Shown piece after piece: positions 11,899-19,964 of a stretch of DNA of 27,955 nt. Each line of letters starts with the position of its first letter. Position 1 is the stretch's first letter. The notes beneath the pieces are model-generated. The model did not search any database and had not been told where the DNA came from. It saw only the letters and a program-made list of their open reading frames with translations. The position numbers and the translations under genes were made by a program. Origin of the DNA: a virus; IMG/VR virus record IMGVR_UViG_3300025112_004019, positions 1 to 27,955 of that record, one strand, 5' to 3'.

Positions 11899-12210
11899 TT
11901 AAGAATCCTCACTGAACCCTAGAATCTGGTTAAAGTTGTCCTCTCCTTCCCGGCACTCCAGCGCGACTCCGGAGTACCCTGCTCCATCGACGTAGTTGTC
12001 AGCATTGAACACGCCGGTTTTGCGTCGGGCTATTTTCATCAATTCCATCAGATTGGCTACATCTTCCGGTTTTAGCTCGTCAATATTGTACAGGTAGCCA
12101 TTCCACAGCATGGCAATGTTCTTGTGGTTCTGATAAATGTCGCCGTAAGCTTCGGCGCGGTCGCCACCGACAAGTTCGGCAGCTTTCTCCAAGGCTTCCA
12201 GGGCTGGCAT
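11899..12210 (-). CDS. DUF6378-like phage protein
   Basis: 103-aa protein matching the DUF6378 pattern: AAELVGGDRAEAYGD, YQNHKNIAMLWNGYL, then PEDVANLMELMKIARRKTG and NYVDGAGYSGVALE. The family is common near phage replication genes. Its helices and acidic residues recall small helical NTP-pyrophosphohydrolase-like (MazG-type) folds, which is inference. The ATG follows the previous TAA directly (TAAATG), so it is translated in coupling with the DUF7768-like gene. Confidence 0.8.
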   Translation of the reverse strand: MPALEALEKAAELVGGDRAEAYGDIYQNHKNIAMLWNGYLYNIDELKPEDVANLMELMKIARRKTGVFNADNYVDGAGYSGVALECREGEDNFNQILGFSEDS

Positions 12211-12561
12211 TTAGTCATCACTCCGTATTTTTCTGTGTTCGACAAAAATCGATAGGTGTTCCGCGAGGCTGATGCCCTTCTCCATGCCTGGGGAAATTCC
12301 AAGATCGGTGTATGCGACAACGGCATTTGCCTTCTCGTACCACTCTGCGGACGCATCAAGACCCCGCGCTCGTTGAACTGGATCTTCGTCATCTAAGACC
12401 TGCGTGTACAGAAGGTGAAAAGCTATAGGGGATTCCCCCCTAGACAAACTGTCTAGAAGACACTCGCGGGCATACTCTAGGTTGGCGTCAACATTTAGTC
12501 CTGCATACGGGCTCTCTAGGATCACAAGCATACGCGGCACCGGCAGAAGTACGCGGCTCAT
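12211..12561 (-). CDS. DUF7768-like protein (nucleotide-sugar hydrolase-like)
   Basis: 116-aa protein with VILESPYAG near the N-terminus, NLEYARECLLDSLSRGESPI, HLLYTQVLDD, and at the end VVAYTDLGISPGMEKGI. This is the layout of DUF7768, related in shape to nucleoside 2-deoxyribosyltransferase or DUF4406-type folds. It may act in nucleotide metabolism, which is inference. The ATG three codons into the open frame is chosen because it overlaps the helicase stop as ATGA. Confidence 0.75.
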   Translation of the reverse strand: MSRVLLPVPRMLVILESPYAGLNVDANLEYARECLLDSLSRGESPIAFHLLYTQVLDDEDPVQRARGLDASAEWYEKANAVVAYTDLGISPGMEKGISLAEHLSIFVEHRKIRSDD

Positions 12562-14084
12562 ATTGCCCACCCCCGCTGTGAATCCTCGGGCATCTTCAAA
12601 ACCAAATTCTTCTTGGTCCTTGTGACGCCAACGTATAGCACGCGGTGAGCGTCATCGGGGTTTTTTTCCATTTCTTTCAAAGCTTTGCCGGACAAGTCCG
12701 TGAACAGTAGGACGTTATCCGCCTCTCCGCCTTTTGCACCGTGGATCGTGGACAGTCGGATCTTAGGCTTCTCAAAAATGTTGACGCCCCGGTTCAGCAG
12801 CGCCGTCGCATAGGCCCGGTCCTCGTCCTCAATCCGGTTCAGCACCACGTCCCACGTTGCGTCGGGTGCCTCCAAGCCAAAATGCGCCCGCAACGTGCCC
12901 AACGAAAACAGGTCTTGTTCGTCGGCACCTCCCAGCATCTTCTTAGCGCCGCGTTTTAATCGGCCACTACCGCTAGATATGTGGTCGTAAAGGTTGACCG
13001 CTTCCTTTAAAGACACTTCGTGGTGAGGTCTTTGCTGGAGGTAGTTCCAAGATCCGATAGCGTTGCGGACGTTCTGTTTGAGAGATGGAGCGCCCCGGCG
13101 TTCAAAAAAATCTCCGCTTGATTTGAGGTGTGCAGCCAGATCATCCAGCATGTAATTGGCCTGCGCCAGAACCAACCACTCTTGGTCAGTACCAAACGAC
13201 ACGCCCGTTTCGTCGTAAGTGCGTTGCACGCTCCCCTCAAATTCTCTCGGCAACCAGTCCTTCTTCTGCCTCTTGTGAATTCTGCGGACCACGGAATCTG
13301 CAACCCGGTGTACGCTTCGCGGTATTCGGTAGGACTGAGTGAGGACTTCAGAGCCGCCGCCCAGTGTCACGAACCGGTCAATGTCCGCGCCTGCCCAACG
13401 GTAGATGCCTTGGTCATCATCGCCTGCGACGAACATGCGGTCGCTTCTGTCACTCAGGTGGTGCGCCACTTTCCACTGCAACGGCGTCAGATCTTGCGCC
13501 TCATCCAGAAACACGGTTTTCAAAAACGGAATGCTTCCGGGCCTCTCCGACAGTTCAACCATCATGTCGGTAAAATCTTTCAACCCATTGACGGCTTTGA
13601 AGCGCGTGTACTCGGAGTAGAGATGCTCAAATTCATAGAACGGTATGGGTAGCTCGGTCTGGTTGTAGGCATACAGCGGACCTTCCAGAGAATTCCGGGC
13701 TAGGTCAATTGCGCGCATGATGGGGTTGTTGCTTTTCAGCAACACAAAACCGTCATCCGCTATGTGCTCATTGCCCGCCGAAGACAGGTCAATGCCCGTC
13801 TCGTTGCTAAAGTTCTTGAGGCCCCGGTCGCCCAAGACCTCGGCAGCGGTCATCCCCAGAACCTGGAAAGCCAGACTGTGGAGGGTGCGGAAAAACTGGA
13901 AATCTTTTTCCGGGTCCAGATTAAATCTAGCAACAGCACGGTCCCGTGCTTCGTGGGCCGCTTTCCGCGTAAACGCAAAATAGCCAATCTCGTTCGGAGC
14001 CATCCCCCCTGCCAGCAGGGCATCGACCTGATTCAGAAGCGTGGTGGTTTTGCCGGTCCCGGGAGGCCCAAAATACCTAAACAT
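12558..14084 (-). CDS. UvrD-like SF1 DNA helicase
   Basis: 508-aa protein with SF1 motifs in order: Walker A GPPGTGKTT (6-14), Ia FAFTRKAA (37-43), FRTLHSLAF (65-73), II FLDEAQDLTP (D194, E195), III VAGDDDQGIYRWAGAD (219-234), IV LTQSYRIPRS, V LSTIHGAKGGEADNV, and VI RVLYVGVTRTKKNL near the C-terminus. It unwinds DNA 3'-5' by family precedent. It is shorter than UvrD (about 720), with compact 1B/2B domains. The ATG overlaps the stop of the XRE gene by 8 bp. It is the likely unwinding partner of the primase and polymerase, unless the SNF2 protein takes that role. Confidence 0.93.
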   Translation of the reverse strand: MFRYFGPPGTGKTTTLLNQVDALLAGGMAPNEIGYFAFTRKAAHEARDRAVARFNLDPEKDFQFFRTLHSLAFQVLGMTAAEVLGDRGLKNFSNETGIDLSSAGNEHIADDGFVLLKSNNPIMRAIDLARNSLEGPLYAYNQTELPIPFYEFEHLYSEYTRFKAVNGLKDFTDMMVELSERPGSIPFLKTVFLDEAQDLTPLQWKVAHHLSDRSDRMFVAGDDDQGIYRWAGADIDRFVTLGGGSEVLTQSYRIPRSVHRVADSVVRRIHKRQKKDWLPREFEGSVQRTYDETGVSFGTDQEWLVLAQANYMLDDLAAHLKSSGDFFERRGAPSLKQNVRNAIGSWNYLQQRPHHEVSLKEAVNLYDHISSGSGRLKRGAKKMLGGADEQDLFSLGTLRAHFGLEAPDATWDVVLNRIEDEDRAYATALLNRGVNIFEKPKIRLSTIHGAKGGEADNVLLFTDLSGKALKEMEKNPDDAHRVLYVGVTRTKKNLVLKMPEDSQRGWAI

Positions 14085-14301
14085 CGTCGGACACCTTCAT
14101 TGCGTCGAGTTCGTAGCCAAGAGCAGCTAGGATTGTTTCAACCTTGTATATGGATAACTGTCTGGGGACGTTGATGTTTTCGTACTCCGCGACAGTCCTC
14201 TGGCTCATAGACGCCCTGTGGGCTAACTCCGCCTGCGAGATCCCGGCCTGCGTTCGCAACTCCCGAAGAATCACACTCCAGTTCTGTGGTGCATTGCTCA
14301 A
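14077..14301 (-). CDS. XRE-family HTH regulator
   Basis: 74-aa protein with one Xre/Cro HTH: LRELRTQAGISQAELAHRAS (recognition helix about SQRTVAEYEN), then a helix with LSIYKVETILAAL. No dimerisation domain follows. It starts with TTG, overlapping the primase stop as TTGA, with GGAGG 8 bases upstream. It could autoregulate the replication operon or switch promoters (inference). Confidence 0.85.
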   Translation of the reverse strand: MSNAPQNWSVILRELRTQAGISQAELAHRASMSQRTVAEYENINVPRQLSIYKVETILAALGYELDAMKVSDDV

Positions 14302-15839
14302 AACGGAACCTCCTCCTCGTCCTCAAACCGGGATTCAAATTCCTCGGTGACCTTGGCGAACGCCGGGATAGACCAGCAACGGACCACGCGGCCTTTTATT
14401 CGGAACTGCTCGGACTTGCCGTCGATGTCGCGAAGGCGCTGCGCGATTTTGTTGCTCTTATACTCAAAAAACTTGTTTCGTTTCAGGAAAGCCTCAAAGT
14501 CTTTAAGCCGGAAGAATGTTCGTCCCTGTTCTTCGTCGGTCCATGGGCGGCGGAGCAGCATTTCTTCCTTGTCGAGCGCGGACTGCATGTGCGTCGAAAA
14601 TTCCTCCAGCATGTCGTAGAACTGACCGCGCAGTGACGTGTCATCGGAGGTCGAGATTACCGCCCCCTCCGTGTCTAGCATCTGACTCAAGAGGTTGTTC
14701 ATCTGGGCTTCCCATGCCTGCCGTGTGATCGTTCGGGGCATGAAGTTTATTTGCTCCATGCAGAGGATCTGGAAGCGTGGTTGTTTTTGCAGTCCCTCGG
14801 TGTCCAGTTCGACCGGGCTCCCGTTCACGTCGAGGAACCAGAGCGGCGGCTCGGAATCGTATTTTCGCAGGTTCGCAACGCTGGGCGTGTTCGCTCCACC
14901 GCCAACGCCGTGCTTGCGGCTACGGCACAGATCCCGGTTGCAAAAATTGCAGACTGGCTGGTCGGCACACTTGTACTGGTAATCTTTTTTCTTCACCTGA
15001 TCCGCAACCACGTTGACCTCTTTCAGGTCTAGGGCGGGCTCCATGATTGTCTGGTTGTAGTCGAGGATCTTCGTTTCCCATTCGTCGGGGTAGGATTTGC
15101 GGAGGTACACTCCCAGATTGAACAGGCCGTTGTTCCGGGTACCCTGCGGAAAGCCCTGCCGCATTAGAGCCTGTAAGCACGGTGGACCATCCTTGAGTCT
15201 CTGATCGACCTCCGGGGCCTCAACGCTTAAAAGTTCGTCTAAATTCTGTTCGCTGATGGCGGAAGCTTCCGCAAGGTCGAGAAACTCGTCCAACGTGGCC
15301 GCGCTGCCGTCCTCCTTGACGGCATACCGCAAGCCGTTCTCTTGGTCGAAGTACGGCAAGTTCAGAAAGTTGCCGTTGTCCCCGCGCTCCAAAACCAGCT
15401 TTATCTGCTTGGGGAAAATCTCGCAGCCGCCAAACCCTATCTCGGATGCAATCTCTTTTAATTTAAGCTGGACCTTTTCGGCCTCTACTAACTCATTGAA
15501 AAACAAATAAATATGCGCCCCGCCTGATTTGCTTCTGCAAACCACCATTGGGAGGGCCAGCTTTTTGATCGTGGAAATTATCTGGATGTGGTCCAGGGGG
15601 TACTGGTCAACGTCAATTGCACCCCACCGGCATAAATTCTCCTCGTTAATTGGCACAACACCAATGCTCATCTCACCGCTCAGGTGGGATTCAAACGTGT
15701 CGGCGGTCCGTGGTTCGTGGATGAATTTGTATTTGCCTTTGACCTTCCCCCGCGCATCCTTGTTGGTGAGGTCGAGGGCCCCGTATGCCCGGTTCAATCC
15801 ACGGAACAGCCGTGCGAATCTGTTTACTTGCTCCTGCAT
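14298..15839 (-). CDS. AEP-type DNA primase (PrimPol-like)
   Basis: 513-aa protein with an archaeo-eukaryotic primase core: GAIDVDQY (metal ligands D76, D78), VVCRSKSGGAHIYLFF (R102, H109) and EIFPKQ with GNFLNLPYF. It resembles the primase domain described from TOTE conflict systems and phage PrimPols. A zinc cluster follows (C291, C297, C300, C305; then KHGVGGG). The C-terminal third is unassigned and ends FEDEEEVPF, an SSB-type acidic tip. No helicase domain is fused. The ATG lacks a close ribosome site: a hairpin at 15847-15869 lies just upstream. Confidence 0.85.
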   Translation of the reverse strand: MQEQVNRFARLFRGLNRAYGALDLTNKDARGKVKGKYKFIHEPRTADTFESHLSGEMSIGVVPINEENLCRWGAIDVDQYPLDHIQIISTIKKLALPMVVCRSKSGGAHIYLFFNELVEAEKVQLKLKEIASEIGFGGCEIFPKQIKLVLERGDNGNFLNLPYFDQENGLRYAVKEDGSAATLDEFLDLAEASAISEQNLDELLSVEAPEVDQRLKDGPPCLQALMRQGFPQGTRNNGLFNLGVYLRKSYPDEWETKILDYNQTIMEPALDLKEVNVVADQVKKKDYQYKCADQPVCNFCNRDLCRSRKHGVGGGANTPSVANLRKYDSEPPLWFLDVNGSPVELDTEGLQKQPRFQILCMEQINFMPRTITRQAWEAQMNNLLSQMLDTEGAVISTSDDTSLRGQFYDMLEEFSTHMQSALDKEEMLLRRPWTDEEQGRTFFRLKDFEAFLKRNKFFEYKSNKIAQRLRDIDGKSEQFRIKGRVVRCWSIPAFAKVTEEFESRFEDEEEVPF

Positions 15840-15846
15840 GGAAAAC

Positions 15847-15869
15847 GGGGGAGAGTTAACCCCTCCCCC
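15847..15869 (-). promoter_or_regulatory. leader hairpin before the primase gene
   Basis: The plus strand GGGGGAG (15847-15853) and CTCCCCC (15863-15869) form a 7-bp stem with a 9-nt loop. On the transcript the only purine-rich candidate ribosome site (GGGGGAGGGG) is in this stem, and none lies right before the ATG. It may limit primase translation. No U run follows, so it is not a clear terminator. Confidence 0.45.
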
Positions 15870-15877
15870 TACTCCGA

Positions 15878-16660
15878 TTAAAACGGCGTGTCTTCATCAT
15901 CGGTCGTGTCTCTGTCCTCGTCACGTTGATGACGGACATTGACCTGACCCGATTGAATGCTCTCCGCGAACAACTTGGCCTCCGCGTAGATCAACGGATC
16001 GCTGACCACGTCGCCTTTGCTGATTTGCCAGCCGTGCCAGCTTCCATTCTTGTTTTCCTCGGAAACCGTTTCCAGCAACCACGTGTACGCAAACCGGGGA
16101 GGAGTGAACAAGTTCCCCTTCTGGTCCTTCATTTTCAGGCTCCGCATCGCGGAGTTCCACTGCTTCGACTTTTTGAATTGTGTCGATTTCATGGGCAGGA
16201 GGGCCTGCTGCGTGATTCCGTCTTCGTCTATGATCAAGACGTAATGCTGTGCCGTGCGCTCAAGGTAACGGCCATTGCCTCCGACAACGTAATCTTTGTT
16301 GTCTTCCCCCCTTTCGGTCTGGGGAATGGTATCACCCGCACTGTAAATCTGGTGAGGTGCGCCAGACCCGGTGCCCCGGGGCTCCCACTCAATGTACTGG
16401 AGGTTATACGCGCAGTTGATGACGGTCACCCCGTCCTTGCCCCTCACGACATCCTTGGTGACGGTGTTGTAGATGTCGCCGGGCTTGGCGTCGCCCAGAT
16501 CGTCCAACTCGTCGGACATTTTCTGCAAGACCTTCAGGAAGGGGATTGCGAGGTCCTCGGACCCGAGATTATTGACGCCAACGCCCGCGTCGGCGGCGAA
16601 CATGTCCTCGGACATTACCGCAAGCTTTGCTTGCTTCTTTTTTGCTACTGCTCTAGCCAT
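15878..16660 (-). CDS. putative ssDNA-binding protein (acidic tail)
   Basis: 260-aa protein. The N-terminus is basic (MARAVAKKKQAKLAV). A beta-rich middle has VTVINCAYNLQYIEWEPRG, HYVLIIDEDG, and ARFAYTWLLE-like strands (FAYTWLLETV). The C-terminus is acidic, ending TTDDEDTPF, close to the bacterial SSB tip (DDDIPF) that binds partner proteins. Position beside the primase supports an ssDNA-binding role, although no OB-fold motif can be proven by eye. An upstream ATG (16717) runs into the previous gene; the ATG at 16660 is 1 bp after its stop. Confidence 0.65.
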   Translation of the reverse strand: MARAVAKKKQAKLAVMSEDMFAADAGVGVNNLGSEDLAIPFLKVLQKMSDELDDLGDAKPGDIYNTVTKDVVRGKDGVTVINCAYNLQYIEWEPRGTGSGAPHQIYSAGDTIPQTERGEDNKDYVVGGNGRYLERTAQHYVLIIDEDGITQQALLPMKSTQFKKSKQWNSAMRSLKMKDQKGNLFTPPRFAYTWLLETVSEENKNGSWHGWQISKGDVVSDPLIYAEAKLFAESIQSGQVNVRHQRDEDRDTTDDEDTPF

Positions 16661-16661
16661 C

Positions 16662-17237
16662 TTATTTTTTCCTCTTGATAGTTGCTCGTTGTGAGATGAA
16701 AGCTCCAAATAAATCAAGCGGGATGGAGTCGCCCGCTTCTACCCGCTCCCGAAGCCACGCCCTCAAAGTCATTGGTTCGACTTTTTCGGCTTGGTTGGGA
16801 GCGAAACCTCGTGAACCGCACAAGTCCACGAACTGTCTTGCAACATCATCTTCTCCGCGACCAAACGTTACGGTCACGTTGTTTTTGACGATATCACCAA
16901 AGTCGTGGTCGCGCAGCCATTGGAAAGCCTCCTGCCTGCGGTCTCTTGGAATCGAAGCTGCAAAAATAGGCTTGACTGCAATTTCGCTGCCGTCTTTTAA
17001 CGTAAACTTTTCGAGGCCCATAACTTCCAGTGCCTCGGGCAGTTGCTCGTCAGTGATTTTATGCAGGGCCTTTTTAGCGTCTTTCATCTGACGCTCGGCG
17101 TCGGCCAACTTTATTTCCAACTCGGCAGCTTCATTTGCCAGACGCGCCACTGCGTCAAGCTTGCCTTCTTCCAGTTGGTCTAGCTGATCGGTTCTCGTAC
17201 CGGAATCAGCGGCCATTTGAGATAGTAAATCGTTCAT
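16662..17237 (-). CDS. DUF7173-like phage protein, coiled coil
   Basis: 191-aa protein. An N-terminal coiled coil (about residues 20-70, LEIKLADAERQMKDAKKAL) is followed by TDEQLPEALEVMGLEKFTLKDG, then DRRQEAFQWLRDHDFGDIVK, NVTVTFGRGEDD, and EPMTLRAWLRERVEAG with IPLDLFGAF, a pattern I associate with DUF7173. The family is common just upstream of phage replication genes; its function is unknown. It is the first gene of the replication operon. The ATG at 17237 has GAGG seven bases upstream, while the frame-extending ATG at 17258 has none. Confidence 0.75.
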   Translation of the reverse strand: MNDLLSQMAADSGTRTDQLDQLEEGKLDAVARLANEAAELEIKLADAERQMKDAKKALHKITDEQLPEALEVMGLEKFTLKDGSEIAVKPIFAASIPRDRRQEAFQWLRDHDFGDIVKNNVTVTFGRGEDDVARQFVDLCGSRGFAPNQAEKVEPMTLRAWLRERVEAGDSIPLDLFGAFISQRATIKRKK

Positions 17238-17264
17238 CCTTAGTCCTCGTTCGTTCATCGGCGG

Positions 17265-17293
17265 TTGACTTGACCGTCGAATATGTTTATATG
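17265..17293 (+). promoter_or_regulatory. sigma70-like promoter for the SNF2 operon
   Basis: Plus strand: TTGACT (17265-17270), 17-bp spacer, TATATG (17288-17293). It reads right into the helicase gene at 17329 with a leader of about 30 bases. Its -10 overlaps the -10 of the minus promoter (17286-17291). Confidence 0.6.
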
Positions 17294-17314
17294 GGTATTA
17301 CGCAGACGATGCAA
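17286..17314 (-). promoter_or_regulatory. sigma70-like promoter for the replication operon
   Basis: Minus strand: TTGCAT (17309-17314), 17-bp spacer ending GTAATACCCA, TATAAA (17286-17291). It belongs to the CCCATA-edged group and reads left into the DUF7173-like gene. Confidence 0.6.
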
Positions 17315-17328
17315 GAGAAATCTCACCC

Positions 17329-18768
17329 ATGCCCGAATTTAATTTTAAAACCACCCCATACGAGCACCAGCGGGAGGCGTTCGACGCCAGTTGCGACACC
17401 GAGAACTACGCCCTTCTTATGGACATGGGGACCGGAAAAACAAAGGTTTGCATTGATACAATTGGATACAATTACGAGAGCGGGAAAATTAATCTGGCGG
17501 TCATAGTTGCCCCCAAAGGCGTTATTGCAAACTGGATTGGCGAGATCTCGGCGCACCTCCCTGACCGGATAGACCACGAAGTGGTGTTGTGGAAGCCCAG
17601 CCTGACCAAGGCAAAACGAAAAGAGCTTACTGATTTATCACAGCCCGTTGGGAAGTTGAAGTTTTTGTTGATGAATATTGAGGCGTTTTCTACCAAAAAA
17701 GGTGTCGATGTCGCGGAGTTTTTTGTAAAGAAATTCAAGGCCTGCATGGTTGTAGATGAGTCCACTACAATAAAGAACAGGCGCGCAAAGAGGACAAAGG
17801 CCGTGTGTGACGTGGGCCGTGGCGCGGTAACGAAGCGAATTCTAACGGGCTCACCGGTCACCAAATCTCCCATGGACTTGTACAGCCAAATGGATTTTCT
17901 GTCCCCGGAAATCTTGGGGTTCAAAAGTTACTATGCGTTTCAAGGCCGGTATGCCGTGGTGCAGCGCAGGTCCATGGGCGCACACTCTTTTAACCAGATC
18001 TTAGGATTCCGCAGGCTGGACGAACTCACCGAAAAATTACAAAACTTTTCTTACCGCGTTCGCAAGGAAGAGTGTTTAGATCTTCCGGAGAAGGTGTATG
18101 TACGCCGCTCGGTCGAACTGACGAAGGAACAGTCGGACGCTTACACACAAATGAAACACTTGGCGCTAGCCCGCTTGGAAAGCGGAGAACTTGCGACAAC
18201 CCAAAATGTTCTGACGCAGATAATGCGCCTGCAACAAATCTGTCTGGGTCACTTGACAGACGACGAAGGTGAAACGCACCCGGTCAAATCAAACAGACTT
18301 GGTGAACTTTTAAACATTGTCGAAGAGATACAGGGCAAGGCAATCATATGGGCGACATGGACCCGGGACATTCGCGCGATTGCCGAGGCCCTGCGCGACC
18401 GCTTTAGCGTACAAGCGGTCGCAACGCTCCACGGGGAAACCCCTGATTCAGAACGCCAACAAGTCGTGGGATCTTTCCAGGACCGGCATTCCGAATTACG
18501 TTTCCTCGTGGGGCACCCTAAAACCGGCGGATACGGATTGACTTTGACCGCTGCAAACACGGTGATTTATTTCTCCAACAGCTATGATCTAGAGCTACGG
18601 TTGCAGTCAGAAGACCGCGCCCACCGCATAGGTCAGAAGAACAACGTGACTTATATCGATCTGATATCGCCAAAGACTATAGACGAAAAGGTTGTGGATG
18701 CCTTGCGAAACAAGATCCGGATTGCCGACACAGTGCTTGGGGAGGATGCGAGAGAATGGCTGAAATAG
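17329..18768 (+). CDS. SNF2-type SF2 helicase
   Basis: 479-aa protein with SNF2-family motifs: I MDMGTGKTK (31-39), Ia IVAPKGVIANW, II VVDESTTIKN (D143, E144; DEST rather than DEAH), III ILTGSPVTKSPMDLY, IV AIIWATW, V GGYGLTLTAANTVIYF, and VI QSEDRAHRIGQ (about 426-436). It is a compact ATPase that translocates on or remodels DNA. It may unwind or clear proteins for replication, or serve recombination. The first plus-strand gene; the ATG at 17329 has only a weak ribosome site. It overlaps the next gene by 13 bp. Confidence 0.93.
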   Translation: MPEFNFKTTPYEHQREAFDASCDTENYALLMDMGTGKTKVCIDTIGYNYESGKINLAVIVAPKGVIANWIGEISAHLPDRIDHEVVLWKPSLTKAKRKELTDLSQPVGKLKFLLMNIEAFSTKKGVDVAEFFVKKFKACMVVDESTTIKNRRAKRTKAVCDVGRGAVTKRILTGSPVTKSPMDLYSQMDFLSPEILGFKSYYAFQGRYAVVQRRSMGAHSFNQILGFRRLDELTEKLQNFSYRVRKEECLDLPEKVYVRRSVELTKEQSDAYTQMKHLALARLESGELATTQNVLTQIMRLQQICLGHLTDDEGETHPVKSNRLGELLNIVEEIQGKAIIWATWTRDIRAIAEALRDRFSVQAVATLHGETPDSERQQVVGSFQDRHSELRFLVGHPKTGGYGLTLTAANTVIYFSNSYDLELRLQSEDRAHRIGQKNNVTYIDLISPKTIDEKVVDALRNKIRIADTVLGEDAREWLK

Positions 18769-19964
18769 CGGGTGTGGTCGCCTTTCAGGGATCGGTAATG
18801 CAGAGAATTAGAAAATATTGGCTGCTAATAACAACCTATTTCAAACCTCCCCTCGGGGAGGAAACCTCAGAGGTTGCGCCAGCCAAGGTAATTTCTAAGG
18901 TTGTGCCAGCCGCAGAGCAGGACGAGTACGGGGAATTTTATTTTCGCCATACCATCCTAGATCAACTCGGCAGGTATTTTGTCATCCTCAAACGTATGAA
19001 GCGCGGTGATAAAAATGCATATGACTTATACTCACAAATCGGCGCATATATATTACCGGAGAGGAAGGTCGAAGGGTATGAATGCGACGTTCTAGAACCA
19101 CGATGGCTTGAACTTCGCCCCTCCTTTGGAATGGTGCTGCACGGCAGTCGCTCCCAACAGGTGAAGATAGATAAGGAAAAGAAATTATACGTTCCTTTCG
19201 CGGTCTATTTTAACAAATACCTTTCGGATAGAGCGCCGACTACGGTGCAGCCTGTCAATAGCGGGGATGTTTATTGTTGCACCGTATACTGGGACACGTT
19301 TCATGGATCAATGAAAGGTGGCGCTCCGACTGAATTTGCCCTTAATGTTTCTCCTAGCGGAGAGGTCCATATACTAAAGGTTCTTGAAAACAAAAACATT
19401 ACGATCCGGGGGAAAAAAGGTAGGGGTAGAGGATCTACATTTACCATTCCGCGAAGGAGGTGGGGCGTCCCAGAATTTTTTGAAGGCTGGGCTAAAGAAC
19501 ACGGCAAAGACGTGCAACCATTTCTAGCGTCACTTTTTATCGAAACCGCGAATGCTCAAATAGCCGCCGCCAATTCAATGATAAAGGTGAAAGCGTACAA
19601 GGGCCGGTTAGCCGCTATATTTAGCGTTAACGTCTTACGCACACCATATTTTTTCAAAGACCGTGATTTATATGTAAACGACAGAGGCAGGAAGAAAAAG
19701 ATATTTCACATTGTGAAAACACATATCAGGAAAACAGGAAGTGTTGTTCGCACACATTTCCGGGGTATGCGGGAATTTAACTGGAATGGTTACAAAATAA
19801 GGATAACGGTGCCTGGATGGCACCATGTAAACACACACGACTTAGATATTGGATCAACAGACGAGGAGCATATAGAGGATATTCAGGACTATATGGACAC
19901 GGCTGTATTAGGAAAAACCTTGAGTGGTCTTGAGGAAGACAGCGTTGGGGGTTTTAGACGATGA
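18756..19964 (+). CDS. orphan 402-aa protein, unknown
   Basis: 402-aa protein I do not recognise. The N-terminus has a short hydrophobic stretch (YWLLITTYF) and a Pro/Val/Ala linker. The rest mixes beta-like and basic stretches: KRMKRGDKNAYDLY, GDVYCCTVYWDTFHGS, VLENKNITIRGKKGRGRG, RRRWGVPEFFEGWA, and KIRITVPGWHHVNTHDLDIG; the C-terminus is acidic. It might bind nucleic acid. GGGGAGG lies 9-10 bases before the ATG. The gene is visibly AT-richer than the neighbouring helicase and may have been acquired. Co-transcribed with the helicase and lipoprotein. Confidence 0.7.
   Translation: MAEIAGVVAFQGSVMQRIRKYWLLITTYFKPPLGEETSEVAPAKVISKVVPAAEQDEYGEFYFRHTILDQLGRYFVILKRMKRGDKNAYDLYSQIGAYILPERKVEGYECDVLEPRWLELRPSFGMVLHGSRSQQVKIDKEKKLYVPFAVYFNKYLSDRAPTTVQPVNSGDVYCCTVYWDTFHGSMKGGAPTEFALNVSPSGEVHILKVLENKNITIRGKKGRGRGSTFTIPRRRWGVPEFFEGWAKEHGKDVQPFLASLFIETANAQIAAANSMIKVKAYKGRLAAIFSVNVLRTPYFFKDRDLYVNDRGRKKKIFHIVKTHIRKTGSVVRTHFRGMREFNWNGYKIRITVPGWHHVNTHDLDIGSTDEEHIEDIQDYMDTAVLGKTLSGLEEDSVGGFRR

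Noticed and set aside
12689-12700. CGGACAAGTCCG as a third operator of the 4526/6205 type
   Set aside because: It lies within the helicase coding sequence, far from any promoter; a 10-bp core can occur by chance.
13128-13652. 174-codon open frame on the plus strand opposite the helicase
   Set aside because: Antisense shadow; the minus frame carries all SF1 helicase motifs.
15926-16678. 250-codon open frame on the plus strand opposite the SSB-like gene
   Set aside because: It is the antisense shadow of a real gene; no ribosome site and no recognisable motif.
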